From: an uncultured Eubacteriales bacterium
Lineage (GTDB): Bacteria > Bacillota > Clostridia > Christensenellales > Borkfalkiaceae
Reading direction: 5' to 3'
Length of the DNA: 64,000 bases
NCBI GenBank assembly: GCA_900542935.1
Contig: UQPN01000011.1
Coordinates: 1-64,000, forward strand
The notes under the pieces were generated by a model. The model saw nothing but the letters and a program-made list of their open reading frames with translations, did no database searches and was not told the DNA's origin. The translations under genes and the position numbers were made by a program. Positions 25,360 through 34,661 of this stretch are shown here, piece after piece. Numbering within the stretch: position 1 is the stretch's first letter; each line of letters starts with the position of its first letter.

Positions 25360-26402
25360 TTTTCTCTTACTCCGAGAGTTTCTTCGATGACGGAGAAAAT
25401 CCGTCGGTTTCCTCCGGTGGCGAACGGACTGTTTTTCAGGGCGTTTTTCATCGCTTCGTCTGCAAGTACCGCTTCTAATTTCGCGCAGAGGGAATCGGCG
25501 AGGGCGGCTTCCGAAGAAACGGATATCAATCCCTTCGAAAAGAAATATTCGGCGTTTTCTTTCTGGTCGCCGCGGCTGCCTTTTTCCAGCGGAACGATCA
25601 GCGCGGGAATGCGGAGCGCGGCGATTTCGAAGAGGGTATTGCTGCCCGCGCGGGCAAGCACCACGTCGGCTTCCGCGTACGCCTCGCCCATGTTTTCCGC
25701 GTACGCAAGCGGCGTATACGATTGGCGGACGGGGGCGGCGGTTATGTTTTTTTCGCCTAAAATATGCACCACGCGGAAGCGGGAAGTAAGCTCGTCGAGA
25801 TTTTGAAAAATCGCGTTGTTGATTGCCGCCGCGCCCGAACCGCCGCCGAAGGCAAGCAGCGTTTTTTTGCCGTTTTTCCCGCTTCTTTTTTTACGTGCGG
25901 CTTCGAAGAGTTCTTCGCGGAGCGGCGAACCCGTGAATTTGCCGTTTTTGAATTTTTTTGCGGTTTCGGGGAAGGAAGTAAGCACGTAGCGGCACTTTTT
26001 TGCCACAAGTCGGGTGGCAAGCCCCGGCGACAAATCGCTTTCGTGCGTGAGCACGGGGATTTTTTCTTTGTGCGCGGCAAGGCAGAAAGGAAGAGAAACG
26101 AATCCGCCTTTGGAAAATACAAGGTCGGGGCGGATTTCGCGCAGAATTTCCCGCGCGGCGCGTACCGCTTTTACAAGTTCGAACGGAATTTTTAAATTTT
26201 TTACCGTGAACGAACGCACCAGTTTCGGGCAGGAAATTTCGTAAAACGGGATACCCGCGGGCGCAACGAGCCGCTTTTCGATGCCGCCCGTTCCCGCGTA
26301 ATACGGCGTGTATCCGCCGTGTTTTTCAAGATGGGAAATCAGCGCGAGATTCGGTACCGTATGCCCCGCGCTGCCCCCGCCCGTGAAAAGAATTTTTTTC
26401 AT
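25356..26402 (-). CDS. murG: UDP-GlcNAc:lipid I transferase MurG
   Basis: Peripheral membrane glycosyltransferase that adds GlcNAc to lipid I to make lipid II for peptidoglycan. 348 residues, the normal size. The N-terminal glycine loop is GGGSAGHTVPNLAL; the acceptor region has VFSKGGFVSLPFCLAA and PVLTHESD; the donor side has LLAFGGGSGAAAIN and LARAGSNTLFEIAALRIPALIVP, then DQKENAEYF. GGAGGC lies upstream of the ATG. Coupled to yunB. It is not in a mur/dcw cluster here, so this may be a sporulation-associated or relocated copy; I cannot tell which. Confidence 0.93.
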   Translation of the reverse strand: MKKILFTGGGSAGHTVPNLALISHLEKHGGYTPYYAGTGGIEKRLVAPAGIPFYEISCPKLVRSFTVKNLKIPFELVKAVRAAREILREIRPDLVFSKGGFVSLPFCLAAHKEKIPVLTHESDLSPGLATRLVAKKCRYVLTSFPETAKKFKNGKFTGSPLREELFEAARKKRSGKNGKKTLLAFGGGSGAAAINNAIFQNLDELTSRFRVVHILGEKNITAAPVRQSYTPLAYAENMGEAYAEADVVLARAGSNTLFEIAALRIPALIVPLEKGSRGDQKENAEYFFSKGLISVSSEAALADSLCAKLEAVLADEAMKNALKNSPFATGGNRRIFSVIEETLGVREK

Positions 26403-26474
26403 AAACGCCGCCTCCGATCTTGCAACTTCTCATATTATTATAGGCGGCGGACAAAGAAAATATAACGGATAGGC

Positions 26475-26503
26475 TTGACAAAATCGCGTTCGGCACGTAT
26501 AAT
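26475..26503 (+). promoter_or_regulatory. Consensus promoter of the 26525 gene
   Basis: TTGACA (26475-26480), 17 nt, TATAAT (26498-26503), about 22 nt before the GTG start. Confidence 0.85.
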
Positions 26504-26524
26504 ATACGTACTGGAGAGAAATCC

Positions 26525-26899
26525 GTGAAAAATTTTTTTAAGAAACTTTGGAAAAAATTGAAAGCTTGTCTGGGCTGGGCGGTGTTTTTAATCGGTCTGA
26601 CGATTTATATTCTTTACGATGTATTGTATAATTCGGAGTTGCAATGGCGGATCTTTTTCGAACGGCTGCCTTGGTTTCTCTTGTTCGGCGCGGCGTTGAT
26701 CGCAGTGCTTCTGATTATGAAGAAAAAAGGCGCTTTGAAAAATAACGGCAAAAAAGGCGATACAACCGACGGCACCGCCGCCGGTTCCTGCGACGAAAAA
26801 AGCGGATGCGACGGCGATCTGAACGCGCCTTTGCGGGAAGAAGAGAAAAACAGCAACGAAAAAAACGATCATCATACCGACGGGAACGGCGAAAAATAA
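26525..26899 (+). CDS. Small hypothetical membrane protein
   Basis: 124 residues, function unknown. A basic N-terminus (KKLWKKLK) is followed by two membrane segments (about 15-32 and 49-66, LPWFLLFGAALIAVLLIM), then a polar, charged tail with two Cys and a His-His pair. Starts with GTG after TGGAGAG. It has its own consensus promoter and a terminator, so it is probably monocistronic. It is orphan-like and no family is recognised. Confidence 0.7.
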   Translation: MKNFFKKLWKKLKACLGWAVFLIGLTIYILYDVLYNSELQWRIFFERLPWFLLFGAALIAVLLIMKKKGALKNNGKKGDTTDGTAAGSCDEKSGCDGDLNAPLREEEKNSNEKNDHHTDGNGEK

Positions 26900-26943
26900 G
26901 CGGGGCGATCGTCCTTGCTGGAAAAAATCGAACAAAAGTTTTG

Positions 26944-26973
26944 GCAGCCGCTTTTTAAGCGGTTGCATTTTTT
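26944..26973 (+). terminator. Terminator after the 26525 gene
   Basis: GCAGCCGCTT pairs with AAGCGGTTGC (one wobble), then a T-rich run. It overlaps the -35 box of the next promoter. Confidence 0.75.
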
Positions 26974-26991
26974 AAAGAAAAGTGGTAAAAT
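26963..26991 (+). promoter_or_regulatory. Promoter of the DUF4011 helicase gene
   Basis: TTGCAT (26963-26968), 17 nt, TAAAAT (26986-26991), about 95 nt before the ATG. Confidence 0.7.
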
Positions 26992-27086
26992 AGAAACAAA
27001 ACAGTAAACGTCGTTTCGTTTCGCGGTACGCGCCCAAAGCAGGCAAAGGCAGAAACGAGCGAAACGGGGGGTGTAAAGGAGACGTT

Positions 27087-30000
27087 ATGGCGGCGAACAA
27101 GAAAGCGAACGCGATAAAAGAGGCGATCACTTTAACGGCGAGTATTCCCGATTACGCGGGATATGCCGATTATTTCCTGCAGACGGAAACGAAATTCCGT
27201 CTGCAGAATTCGTACAGCGAAAATTTAACCGTTACGCTGAAGGTGTGGGATGATAAAAATCTTGCCGTGCCGTACGAAACCACCGTGGAAGTGCCTTACG
27301 AAAGCGCGGCGGAAGTATCGGTGAACGGCTTGTTTTCTCCGCTGACGCTTGCCGAAAACAACGAACTTTTCGTATCGACGGTGCATTTTTCTGCGGAAAT
27401 CGATAAAACGGAAGTCGCAAGCGGCGAAAAGCAGATTACGGCGCTGCCGTACGATTACTGGGAGGGTTTGAGCGGCAATGCCGAACGGGTGGCGGCTTTC
27501 GTGCGGCCGCGGCTTTCCGATTGCGCCAGAATACTTGAAAACGCGGGAAAGCGATTGAAAAAATGGGACGAATCCGCCGATTTATACGGTTATGCGGGGG
27601 CGGATAAAAACGCCGTGCGCAAAATTTTCGCGGCGGTGTTTTCCGCCGTCAAACAATACGAAATCGAAGAGGACGCGGCGCCGGATTTAACGCAGCCCTG
27701 CCGCGCGGTAAGCGAAATTTCCGCGCTGAAATCGCGGCGTGCCACTTCGCTTGAACTGGCTGTCCTTTGCGCCGCCGCGCTGGAAAGCACCAGACTTTCG
27801 CCCGTGATCGCCATCGGCGAAAAAGAGGCGAGCGTGGGCGTGTGGCTGCTTGATACCTGCTTTGCCGATACGGTTACCGACGATAAAGAAACGGTGGAAA
27901 AATACGCTTCCGACGGCATCAATTCGTTGGCGTTCATCGACGTGAAAGACCTGTTTGAGGGCAGCAACGCGGCGTTTACTTCGTCGCAGTCGCACTTTAT
28001 GCAGAAGCTCCGCGCGGGGTATTACGAGTATTTCACGGACGTGCGCCGTTGCCGTCTGGGCGGGATAGCTCCGCTGCCGATGCGCGGAAAAACGGTGAAA
28101 GGGTACGAGCTTTTAAAAAGCGAAGATTCTTCCGACGACGCCGCGCCCGCGCCTCTTTGCGAACGGGGAAAGCTGGGCTTGGAAGGCAAGCTGCCGCGAA
28201 ACAAGCAATGGGAACGTCGGCTTCTCGATTTAACCAACAAGAACGCGCTTTTAAATTTCACGGGTAAAAACGCGCTGCATCTTTGCTGCGCCGAGCCGGA
28301 CGAATTATACGCGGCGTTTGCGGATAAAAAAAGCCTTTGTCTGAAAGGCGGGGCGACGGAAACGGAAAAATTCGGCTGCGAAGCGAGCGATTCGCAGAAG
28401 GAACTGTTTTCCCTCGAAAACCGCCGCGGCATCGCGCGGGTGCAGACGGACGACAAACTGCTTGCGGAAAGCGCGGCGCGGCTGTTTAGGCGCAACCGCG
28501 AAGCCGGCGAAGAAACGGGCGTGAAAATTCTGTATCTTGCCATGGGCTTTCTGCGCTATACCGGCAAGGAAGATAATCAGGTGCGGTACGCGCCGCTGGT
28601 TTTGTGCCCTGCGGAAATCCGCCGCGCGAAAGGCAACGAAGATTTTTCGCTGGAATATTCGGAAGAAGAGTATTTCGTGAACACCACGCTGCTCGAATAT
28701 CTGAAACAGGCGTTCAATATCGACGTGCGCGCTTTGGGCGGCGACGTTACGCGGCATAAAATTTCCGAACTGATCAACATCATTCTCGCCGAAACGGCGG
28801 GCATGAAAGGCTGGGGCGTTACGAAAGACGCGTACGTGGCGGCGTTCTCGTTCCAGCGGTATCTGATGTGGCACGACATCCGCACGCGCATCGACGAATT
28901 TTCCAAAAACGAGCTGGTTTCCGCGTTGCTTACTCATCGCGCAAGCCGCCCGCAGCACCCCGAAGCCAAAGAAGAGGACGAAGCCGACCCCGCGGACACG
29001 CTGATTCCGCTGCCGGCGGACAGTTCGCAGTTTTCGGCGATCGCGCTTTCGCGCACGGGCGAAAGCTTCGTATTGCACGGACCTCCCGGTACGGGCAAAA
29101 GCCAGACGATTACGAACATCATCGCCAACGCGCTGGAAGATAACCGCCGGGTGCTGTTCGTCGCCGAAAAGCGCGCCGCGCTGGACGTGGTGAAAAAACG
29201 TCTGGACGATATCGGGCTGGGCGAATTCTGTCTGGAACTGCATTCCAACAAGACGGACAAAGGGGACATTCTGCACCGCATCGAAAGCACGATGGCGCTG
29301 AAAAACGCGGAGGAAGCGAAAGATTTAACTCCGAAAGCGGCGGAGCTGGTGGCGCTCAGGGAAGAACTGAAAGCGCCGATGCGCGCGCTGCACAAAAAAC
29401 GGCGGCTGGGCGTTTCGGTGTATCAGGCGATACTTCTGTACGAAAAAAACAAAGACGCGCCCGACGTTCTGAACATCGAAAACGCGTTTTACGATACGCT
29501 TACCGAAAGCAAGCTGGAAGAGTGCAAAAACCGTATTTTATCGGCTGCCGCGGCGGCGAAAGAATGCGGCGGCGTGTTTAATTCTCCGTTCGAAAACGTA
29601 AACGTTACCGAATATTCGGGGGAACTGCGCGATAAAATTTACTGCGCGGGCGAAGTGGTGGTTACGGAAATACGGCATTTCCGTTCGTATCTCGCGCTGT
29701 TTCTCGATTTGTACCGCCAGAAGATTTCCGCCGTTACGCAGCGCAAAACGGACGAACTGGTAAGCATCGCGCGGGATTTGCTTTCCGGCGCGTACAACAA
29801 GTATTTTTCGGACGTTTCCGAAGCGGAATTTTCGGTATTTTTCAACGCTTCGCGGCGGCTGGACGAGCTGCTCGAATATTATTTTTCGCATTTTAAAACG
29901 CTGGTGGAACCGGACGAAAAGGAATACGAAAAACTTTCCGCCTATCTTGCCGCGGGCGGGGATTACCGCACGGATAAAACCGCCGCGGCTGTGGGCAAAC

Positions 30001-32723
30001 GGCTTCTGAAAGCCGCGAAGCACGATCTGGACGGCGACGACGTAAACAAGTTTTTGCAGGTGGTCGCCGAAATTTACGAGGTAAAAAAGACGGTGGTGGG
30101 CACGGCGCCCGCCAAGGCGTTTACCGACAGGAACCGCAACGTTTCGTGGAAGAAACGCGGCGATTACATGCGTGATTTAAACGAACTTCACGCAAGGTGC
30201 GCGGGCGTGTTCATGGATTACAATCCGGACGCGTTCAACGGGACCTGTATCCGCGCGAAGAACAATTTTACGGCGCCTGTGCTGGAAGGATTTTTAAAGG
30301 CGGCGGATTCGTTCGAAACGGCGAAAAAGAGTTTTCTTACGGCAGTGAACGCGGACGAAAACAAGATTTCGCGCGAGGACGTGCCCGACTATTTCTATTC
30401 GAAAGCCAGCGCGCTTATCGATAACCTCGATATGCTTGCCAACTGGTGTATGTACAAAAAGACGGTGGCGGAGCTGAAAAAACTGGGTTGCAGCTTTATC
30501 GGCGAGGCGCTGGAAAGCGGCAAGCTGACGGGCGCGAACGTACTGGCGGGCTTTGAAAAGAACGTGTATCAGAACTTTCTTGCCATCAATATCCCCGCCG
30601 ACCCCGATTTGGCGCGCTGTTCGGTGGGCACGCTGGAAGAAACGGTGGAAAAATTCCGCGTGGCGTGGGAAAACTTCTCGGCGCTCACGCGGGAAAAAAT
30701 CCGTGCCGACCTCATCTCCCGTTTGCCGAAAGACGAAAACGGCGATTACGGGGCGCTGAGCGTGGAAGTATCGGCGTTTTCGCGGCTTTCGAAAACGCAG
30801 CTGCGCGGCAGCGGCGTGCGCGGTTTGTTTACGGAAGTGCCGGAACTGATGAAGCGGGTATGCCCTTGCCTGTTGATGAGTCCCGCCACGGTGGCGCAGT
30901 ATCTTGCGCCCGAAGCAAACGCGTTTGATCTGGTGATTTTCGACGAAGCCTCGCAGATGTCCACGGCAGAGGCGGTGGGCGCGATCGCCCGCGCGAAATC
31001 GGCGGTGGTAGTGGGCGATCCGAAGCAGCTGCCGCCTACGGAATTCTTTAATTCCGCCTACGTGGACGAGGATAATCTTGAAAACGAAGATCTGGAAAGC
31101 GTGCTGGACGATTGCCTTGCCCTCGGCATGAGCGAACGGCATCTGGTATGGCACTACCGCAGCAAGCACGAATCGCTCATCGCGTTTTCCAACAATATGT
31201 ATTACGATAACCGCCTTTGCACCTTCCCTTCGCCGGACGCGCTGGATTCCAAAGTGAAATTCATTCAGGTGGACGGCACGTACGATCGCGGATTCACCAA
31301 GCGCAACAGAAAGGAAGCGGAAGCGCTGGTTGCGGAAGTTGTGCGGCGGCTGCAAGACCCGATTTTAAGCCGTTCCAGCATGGGCGTGGTAACTTTTTCG
31401 GGCGCGCAGCAGGAAGATATAGAAAAACTTCTTACGAAAGCGATAGCGGCGAAAAAGCTGGAAAGCGCGGCGTACGAGCGGGAAGAACCGCTGTTTGTGA
31501 AGAACCTCGAAAACGTGCAGGGCGACGAACGCGACGTGATTTTGTTTTCCGTGTGTTACGGACCGGACGCCACGGGCAGAGTTTCTCTGAATTTCGGACC
31601 GTTGAATCAGGCGGGCGGCTGGCGGCGGCTGAACGTAGCCGTTTCCCGTGCGCGCGAAGAAATGCTGGTGTTTTCCACGATGACTTCGGGCATGATCGAC
31701 CTTGCGAAAACCTCCTCGAAGGGCGTGGCGGGCTTGAAGAGCTTCCTCGAATTCGCGGAGCGCGGCAAAACTTCGCTGGCGGTAAAGAGCGGCGCGGGCG
31801 CGTCGGGCAATGCGTCGGGCGGCGCAAGCATCGGCAAATACATCGCGGCGGAACTCTCTTCGTACGGGTACGAATGCCGTTACGACGTGGGCGCCAGCGA
31901 ATTTAAAATAGACGTGGCGGTGGTAGACCCGAAGAACAAGCACGAGTTTATTCTGGCAATCCTCTGCGACGCGAACAACGAATTTTCGGTGAAGGACAGA
32001 AACGTTTTGCAGGTGCAGGCGCTCAAACGCGCGAACTGGAACGTGCTGCGCATCAACTGCGTAAACTATTACAACAACCCCAAGCGCGAAATCAAGCGCG
32101 TGAAAGAGGCGCTCGACAGGCTGACGGGCAGCGAAAAGAAGAGCAAGGGCTTTATGCGCTATGCGAAAAATTACCGCGCGGCGGCGGTTACGGCGGCTGC
32201 GGGCGGAGAAACGGCGGCGTTCGTTACGGGCGGCGAGCACGACGCGGAAATTGCGGCGCGCCTGAAAGAAATCGTTGCCGCGGAAGAACCGATTTCGCGC
32301 GAATTTTTAAAAACGCGGTGCTTAACCACGTTCGGCATCGCGAAATCCGGCGCAAGGATAGACGCGCGCTTAAACGCGCTGATCGATTCGTGCGCGTTTA
32401 AAAAGGAACGCGCCGCGGGCGTGGATTACTACTATAAAAACGACCGCGTGATTACGCAGCCGAAATTCCGTGTGGAAAACGAACCGTGCCTGCGGCGCGG
32501 CGAGCAGGATTTCACGGCGATAGAAACGCTGTTTTTAATCCGCGCGGCGCTGGAGGACAGGGTGAGCCTGTATTTCGACGAGCTTACCTCGCTGGTTTGC
32601 GGCGTGTATAAAGTGAAGCGCCCCACGGAACAGTTCATAGCGTTTTTGCGATCTTGCGTGGCGTACGGCGAAGAGCGGGGGATTCTGGTGCGCTCCGTTT
32701 CCGACCGCATTACGCTGGCGTAA
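27087..32723 (+). CDS. Giant DUF4011-type SF1 helicase with nuclease-like and DUF3320 domains
   Basis: A 1878-residue cytoplasmic multidomain protein. Order: N-terminal beta-rich region (1-130); a transglutaminase-like segment (about 210-300) in which the usual Cys and His positions look replaced (ATSLELAVL, EKEASVGVWL); DUF4011 (WERRLLDLTNKNALLNF, about 375-391); SF1 helicase with Walker A GPPGTGKSQT (about 665), Walker B IFDEASQM (about 1285), GDPKQLPPT (about 1310), WHYRSKHESL, QGDERDV and LNVAVSRARE (about 1515); a PD-(D/E)xK-like module (about 1582-1680, FKIDVAVVDP then ILAILCD, where an E would be expected before CD); and DUF3320 (about 1712-1790). A large spacer (about 770-1260) splits the helicase core. 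Relatives are multidomain helicases, some linked to phage defence; function here is unknown. Own promoter and terminator; single gene. Confidence 0.82.
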   Translation: MAANKKANAIKEAITLTASIPDYAGYADYFLQTETKFRLQNSYSENLTVTLKVWDDKNLAVPYETTVEVPYESAAEVSVNGLFSPLTLAENNELFVSTVHFSAEIDKTEVASGEKQITALPYDYWEGLSGNAERVAAFVRPRLSDCARILENAGKRLKKWDESADLYGYAGADKNAVRKIFAAVFSAVKQYEIEEDAAPDLTQPCRAVSEISALKSRRATSLELAVLCAAALESTRLSPVIAIGEKEASVGVWLLDTCFADTVTDDKETVEKYASDGINSLAFIDVKDLFEGSNAAFTSSQSHFMQKLRAGYYEYFTDVRRCRLGGIAPLPMRGKTVKGYELLKSEDSSDDAAPAPLCERGKLGLEGKLPRNKQWERRLLDLTNKNALLNFTGKNALHLCCAEPDELYAAFADKKSLCLKGGATETEKFGCEASDSQKELFSLENRRGIARVQTDDKLLAESAARLFRRNREAGEETGVKILYLAMGFLRYTGKEDNQVRYAPLVLCPAEIRRAKGNEDFSLEYSEEEYFVNTTLLEYLKQAFNIDVRALGGDVTRHKISELINIILAETAGMKGWGVTKDAYVAAFSFQRYLMWHDIRTRIDEFSKNELVSALLTHRASRPQHPEAKEEDEADPADTLIPLPADSSQFSAIALSRTGESFVLHGPPGTGKSQTITNIIANALEDNRRVLFVAEKRAALDVVKKRLDDIGLGEFCLELHSNKTDKGDILHRIESTMALKNAEEAKDLTPKAAELVALREELKAPMRALHKKRRLGVSVYQAILLYEKNKDAPDVLNIENAFYDTLTESKLEECKNRILSAAAAAKECGGVFNSPFENVNVTEYSGELRDKIYCAGEVVVTEIRHFRSYLALFLDLYRQKISAVTQRKTDELVSIARDLLSGAYNKYFSDVSEAEFSVFFNASRRLDELLEYYFSHFKTLVEPDEKEYEKLSAYLAAGGDYRTDKTAAAVGKRLLKAAKHDLDGDDVNKFLQVVAEIYEVKKTVVGTAPAKAFTDRNRNVSWKKRGDYMRDLNELHARCAGVFMDYNPDAFNGTCIRAKNNFTAPVLEGFLKAADSFETAKKSFLTAVNADENKISREDVPDYFYSKASALIDNLDMLANWCMYKKTVAELKKLGCSFIGEALESGKLTGANVLAGFEKNVYQNFLAINIPADPDLARCSVGTLEETVEKFRVAWENFSALTREKIRADLISRLPKDENGDYGALSVEVSAFSRLSKTQLRGSGVRGLFTEVPELMKRVCPCLLMSPATVAQYLAPEANAFDLVIFDEASQMSTAEAVGAIARAKSAVVVGDPKQLPPTEFFNSAYVDEDNLENEDLESVLDDCLALGMSERHLVWHYRSKHESLIAFSNNMYYDNRLCTFPSPDALDSKVKFIQVDGTYDRGFTKRNRKEAEALVAEVVRRLQDPILSRSSMGVVTFSGAQQEDIEKLLTKAIAAKKLESAAYEREEPLFVKNLENVQGDERDVILFSVCYGPDATGRVSLNFGPLNQAGGWRRLNVAVSRAREEMLVFSTMTSGMIDLAKTSSKGVAGLKSFLEFAERGKTSLAVKSGAGASGNASGGASIGKYIAAELSSYGYECRYDVGASEFKIDVAVVDPKNKHEFILAILCDANNEFSVKDRNVLQVQALKRANWNVLRINCVNYYNNPKREIKRVKEALDRLTGSEKKSKGFMRYAKNYRAAAVTAAAGGETAAFVTGGEHDAEIAARLKEIVAAEEPISREFLKTRCLTTFGIAKSGARIDARLNALIDSCAFKKERAAGVDYYYKNDRVITQPKFRVENEPCLRRGEQDFTAIETLFLIRAALEDRVSLYFDELTSLVCGVYKVKRPTEQFIAFLRSCVAYGEERGILVRSVSDRITLA

Positions 32724-32761
32724 TATATAGGGGCGCGCGTGATAAACGGCGCATAAAATAC

Positions 32762-32796
32762 AAAAAGCCTTCTTTTAAGCGGGAAGGCTTTTTTTT
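32762..32796 (+). terminator. Terminator of the helicase gene
   Basis: AAAAAGCCTTC pairs with GAAGGCTTTTT around a 10-nt loop, followed by more T. It overlaps the end of the convergent glycosylase gene. Confidence 0.85.
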
Positions 32797-33325
32797 ATGC
32801 GTTGATAATCTGCCACGCGGCGATCAGTTTTTCCAGCGAAAACGAGGCGTTCGCCGCGCTTGTGGAAGGCAGGCAGATACACGGCATTCCCGTTTTTTCA
32901 GCAAGGTATTTCAGGTAGTATTTTTCGGCGGTTTTGCCGTTTACGAAGATGCGCCCGATGCGCGCCGTCTGCAAAATCGGCGTTAAATCGTTGGGCGTTA
33001 CCTCTTTAACGGAAGCGTCCGCGCTGCCCGAAATCGTGCAGTTTGCTATCACGTCGAACAAAGCGAGGCGGTTGTTTAAAATGAGTTTCGTTTTTTCTTC
33101 CACCGTGGCGGGCAAGGGCGAAGAAAATACCGCCGCAATCACTTTCCAGAACCGGTTCTGCGGGTGCGCGTAGAAAAATTTTTCCGCGCGGGAAGCTACC
33201 GACGGAAAACTGCCCAGAATCAGATTGCGGCTGTGCTCGTTATACAGCGGCGGAATGTTGTGTATCTGTCCGTGCGGCGTTCTGCCGTGTTTCGCGGTTT
33301 GTGTTTCGGGCGTTGCGTTTTTCAT
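32795..33325 (-). CDS. Hypoxanthine-DNA (deoxyinosine) glycosylase
   Basis: A 176-residue uracil-DNA-glycosylase superfamily member of the deoxyinosine glycosylase type, removing hypoxanthine formed by adenine deamination. The hallmark LILGSFPSVASR is followed by FFYAHPQNRFWKV (about 37-49); the distal loop is CLPSTSAANASF. A much longer in-frame extension upstream is the shadow of the regulator gene. The true ATG at 33325 has GGAGGGA before it and overlaps the regulator stop as ATGA, so translation is coupled. Confidence 0.88.
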   Translation of the reverse strand: MKNATPETQTAKHGRTPHGQIHNIPPLYNEHSRNLILGSFPSVASRAEKFFYAHPQNRFWKVIAAVFSSPLPATVEEKTKLILNNRLALFDVIANCTISGSADASVKEVTPNDLTPILQTARIGRIFVNGKTAEKYYLKYLAEKTGMPCICLPSTSAANASFSLEKLIAAWQIINA

Positions 33326-34515
33326 ATCGTTCCCTCCGTTTTGTTTTTGTCGATTGCGTTTCTCATTCTGCGGCGCAGGCGGTTGATGTGCCGTTCGAAA
33401 CTGCCGTCCGAAAGCAACGCCGCCAGCACGTATTGTTCCGTGGCGGGCACGGGGCAGGAATAAAATCCGAGTTCTTCTTCGTACCGTACGGCAAGCGCGG
33501 GCGGCAGCAGCATATACCCCGCGCGGAGTGCGGGCGAAAGCGTTTTCGAAAACGTGTTCACGTAAATCACGCGTCCCGCCTCGTCTGCGCCGAACAGCGT
33601 TTCGGCGGGCTTTGCATACGGCGAAAATTCCGAAAGGTAATCGTCCTCCACCACATAGCCGTTTTTTTCGCGGGCGAAGCGCAAATACTCCGCCTTTTTC
33701 GTCGCCGTGGCGGTGGCAAGCGTGGGGTAGGAGCGGTAGGGCGTTACGTGCAGCACGTCGGCGTCCGTTGCGGCAAGCTCGCCCGATAAAATGCCGTCCG
33801 CGCCGATTCTCAGCAGCCGCACCTGCGCGCCTTTCGCCGCGTACACCCGCGCGATCTGCCCGTAAGCGGGGCTTTCCGTGCCGTAAATTCTGCTTGTGCC
33901 GAGCAGTTCGGCAATCACGCCGTACAGATATTCCGCGCCCGCGCCGATGACAATCTGGTTTTCGTTCACGTTCAGCGCGCGGGAGCGTAAAAGATAGTTT
34001 TTCAGCGCCGATTTCAGTTGCGGCACGCCGTTTTTCGGCGGCTTTTCCAACAGTTTTTCGCCGTATTCGGCAAGCACGCGGCGCATCGCCCGCGCGTATA
34101 CGGTAAAAGGAAACGTTTCTTCGCGGGCGGCGGGCGCTTCCGCCGCCGCGTCGGACGAAGGGGGCAGGGGCGCGCCGAACGCGTATTTTCCGCTTTCCGC
34201 ATCCTGCGCTTCGGCGGCGGCAACCGAGCCGGAAGCGACGGTAAAAGAACCGGCGGCAAAGGAATCGCCCGAAACGGAACCTGCGGCGGAAAATAAAAAA
34301 TCGCTTTCGCGGTAAGCGCAGAAAAATCCGCTGCGCTCGGCGGAATCGATATAGCCTTCGCTGCGCAGAATATCCAGCGCGGTTTCGGCAGTGGAAAGCG
34401 AAACGCCGTTTTCTTCGGCAAGCGTGCGTTTGGATGGCAGACGCGCGCCGTACGGGTACGCGCCGGACAATATTTCCGTTTTTAAAAGCGCGTATATTTT
34501 TTCGTATTTTTTCAT
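33322..34515 (-). CDS. MocR/GntR-type PLP-binding regulator
   Basis: 397 residues: an N-terminal GntR winged helix (about 1-70: YGARLPSKRTLAEENGVSLSTAE), a low-complexity Ala/Ser/Glu linker (about 75-130), and a fold-type I aminotransferase-like domain with VVEDDYLSEF and the PLP lysine motif NTFSKTLSPALRAGY. MocR proteins sense PLP or amino acids and often control vitamin B6 genes. It is divergent from an ECF transporter S component, with an inverted repeat between them, so it probably controls that transporter. GGAGA precedes the ATG at 34515; the longer frame to 34650 would run through the operator. Confidence 0.88.
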   Translation of the reverse strand: MKKYEKIYALLKTEILSGAYPYGARLPSKRTLAEENGVSLSTAETALDILRSEGYIDSAERSGFFCAYRESDFLFSAAGSVSGDSFAAGSFTVASGSVAAAEAQDAESGKYAFGAPLPPSSDAAAEAPAAREETFPFTVYARAMRRVLAEYGEKLLEKPPKNGVPQLKSALKNYLLRSRALNVNENQIVIGAGAEYLYGVIAELLGTSRIYGTESPAYGQIARVYAAKGAQVRLLRIGADGILSGELAATDADVLHVTPYRSYPTLATATATKKAEYLRFAREKNGYVVEDDYLSEFSPYAKPAETLFGADEAGRVIYVNTFSKTLSPALRAGYMLLPPALAVRYEEELGFYSCPVPATEQYVLAALLSDGSFERHINRLRRRMRNAIDKNKTEGTI

Positions 34516-34571
34516 AGACGTTCTCCGTAGTGCGGGCAATTTTGCGGAATTTGTCTGAGTATCGCAAAATC

Positions 34572-34615
34572 TGGTATGATAAAATAGTTTTGATTTGGCT
34601 ATTTTAATGATACCA
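34572..34615. promoter_or_regulatory. Inverted-repeat operator between MocR and ECF-S genes
   Basis: TGGTATGATAAAATAG (34572-34587) is matched by CTATTTTAATGATACCA (34599-34615), an imperfect inverted repeat with one extra base in the second arm. The forward -10 box TATACT is at 34626-34631, and its -35 region (34603-34608) lies inside the right arm and is far from consensus, as expected for an activator-dependent promoter. The link to the MocR protein is inference. Confidence 0.65.
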
Positions 34616-34661
34616 AAAAATAGTATATACTGTAAAAGAGAAACAGTCAAGGAGATTTGCT

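Noticed and set aside
28305..31355. Long antisense frames within the helicase gene (e.g. 28305-29276 and 30294-31355)
   Set aside because: Arg/His/Phe-rich compositional shadows of a GC-rich gene with strong motifs on the plus strand.
33326..34567. 590-residue minus-strand frame ending in the hypoxanthine-DNA glycosylase
   Set aside because: The first 414 residues are Arg-rich and shadow the MocR regulator in another frame; only the last 176 residues are real.
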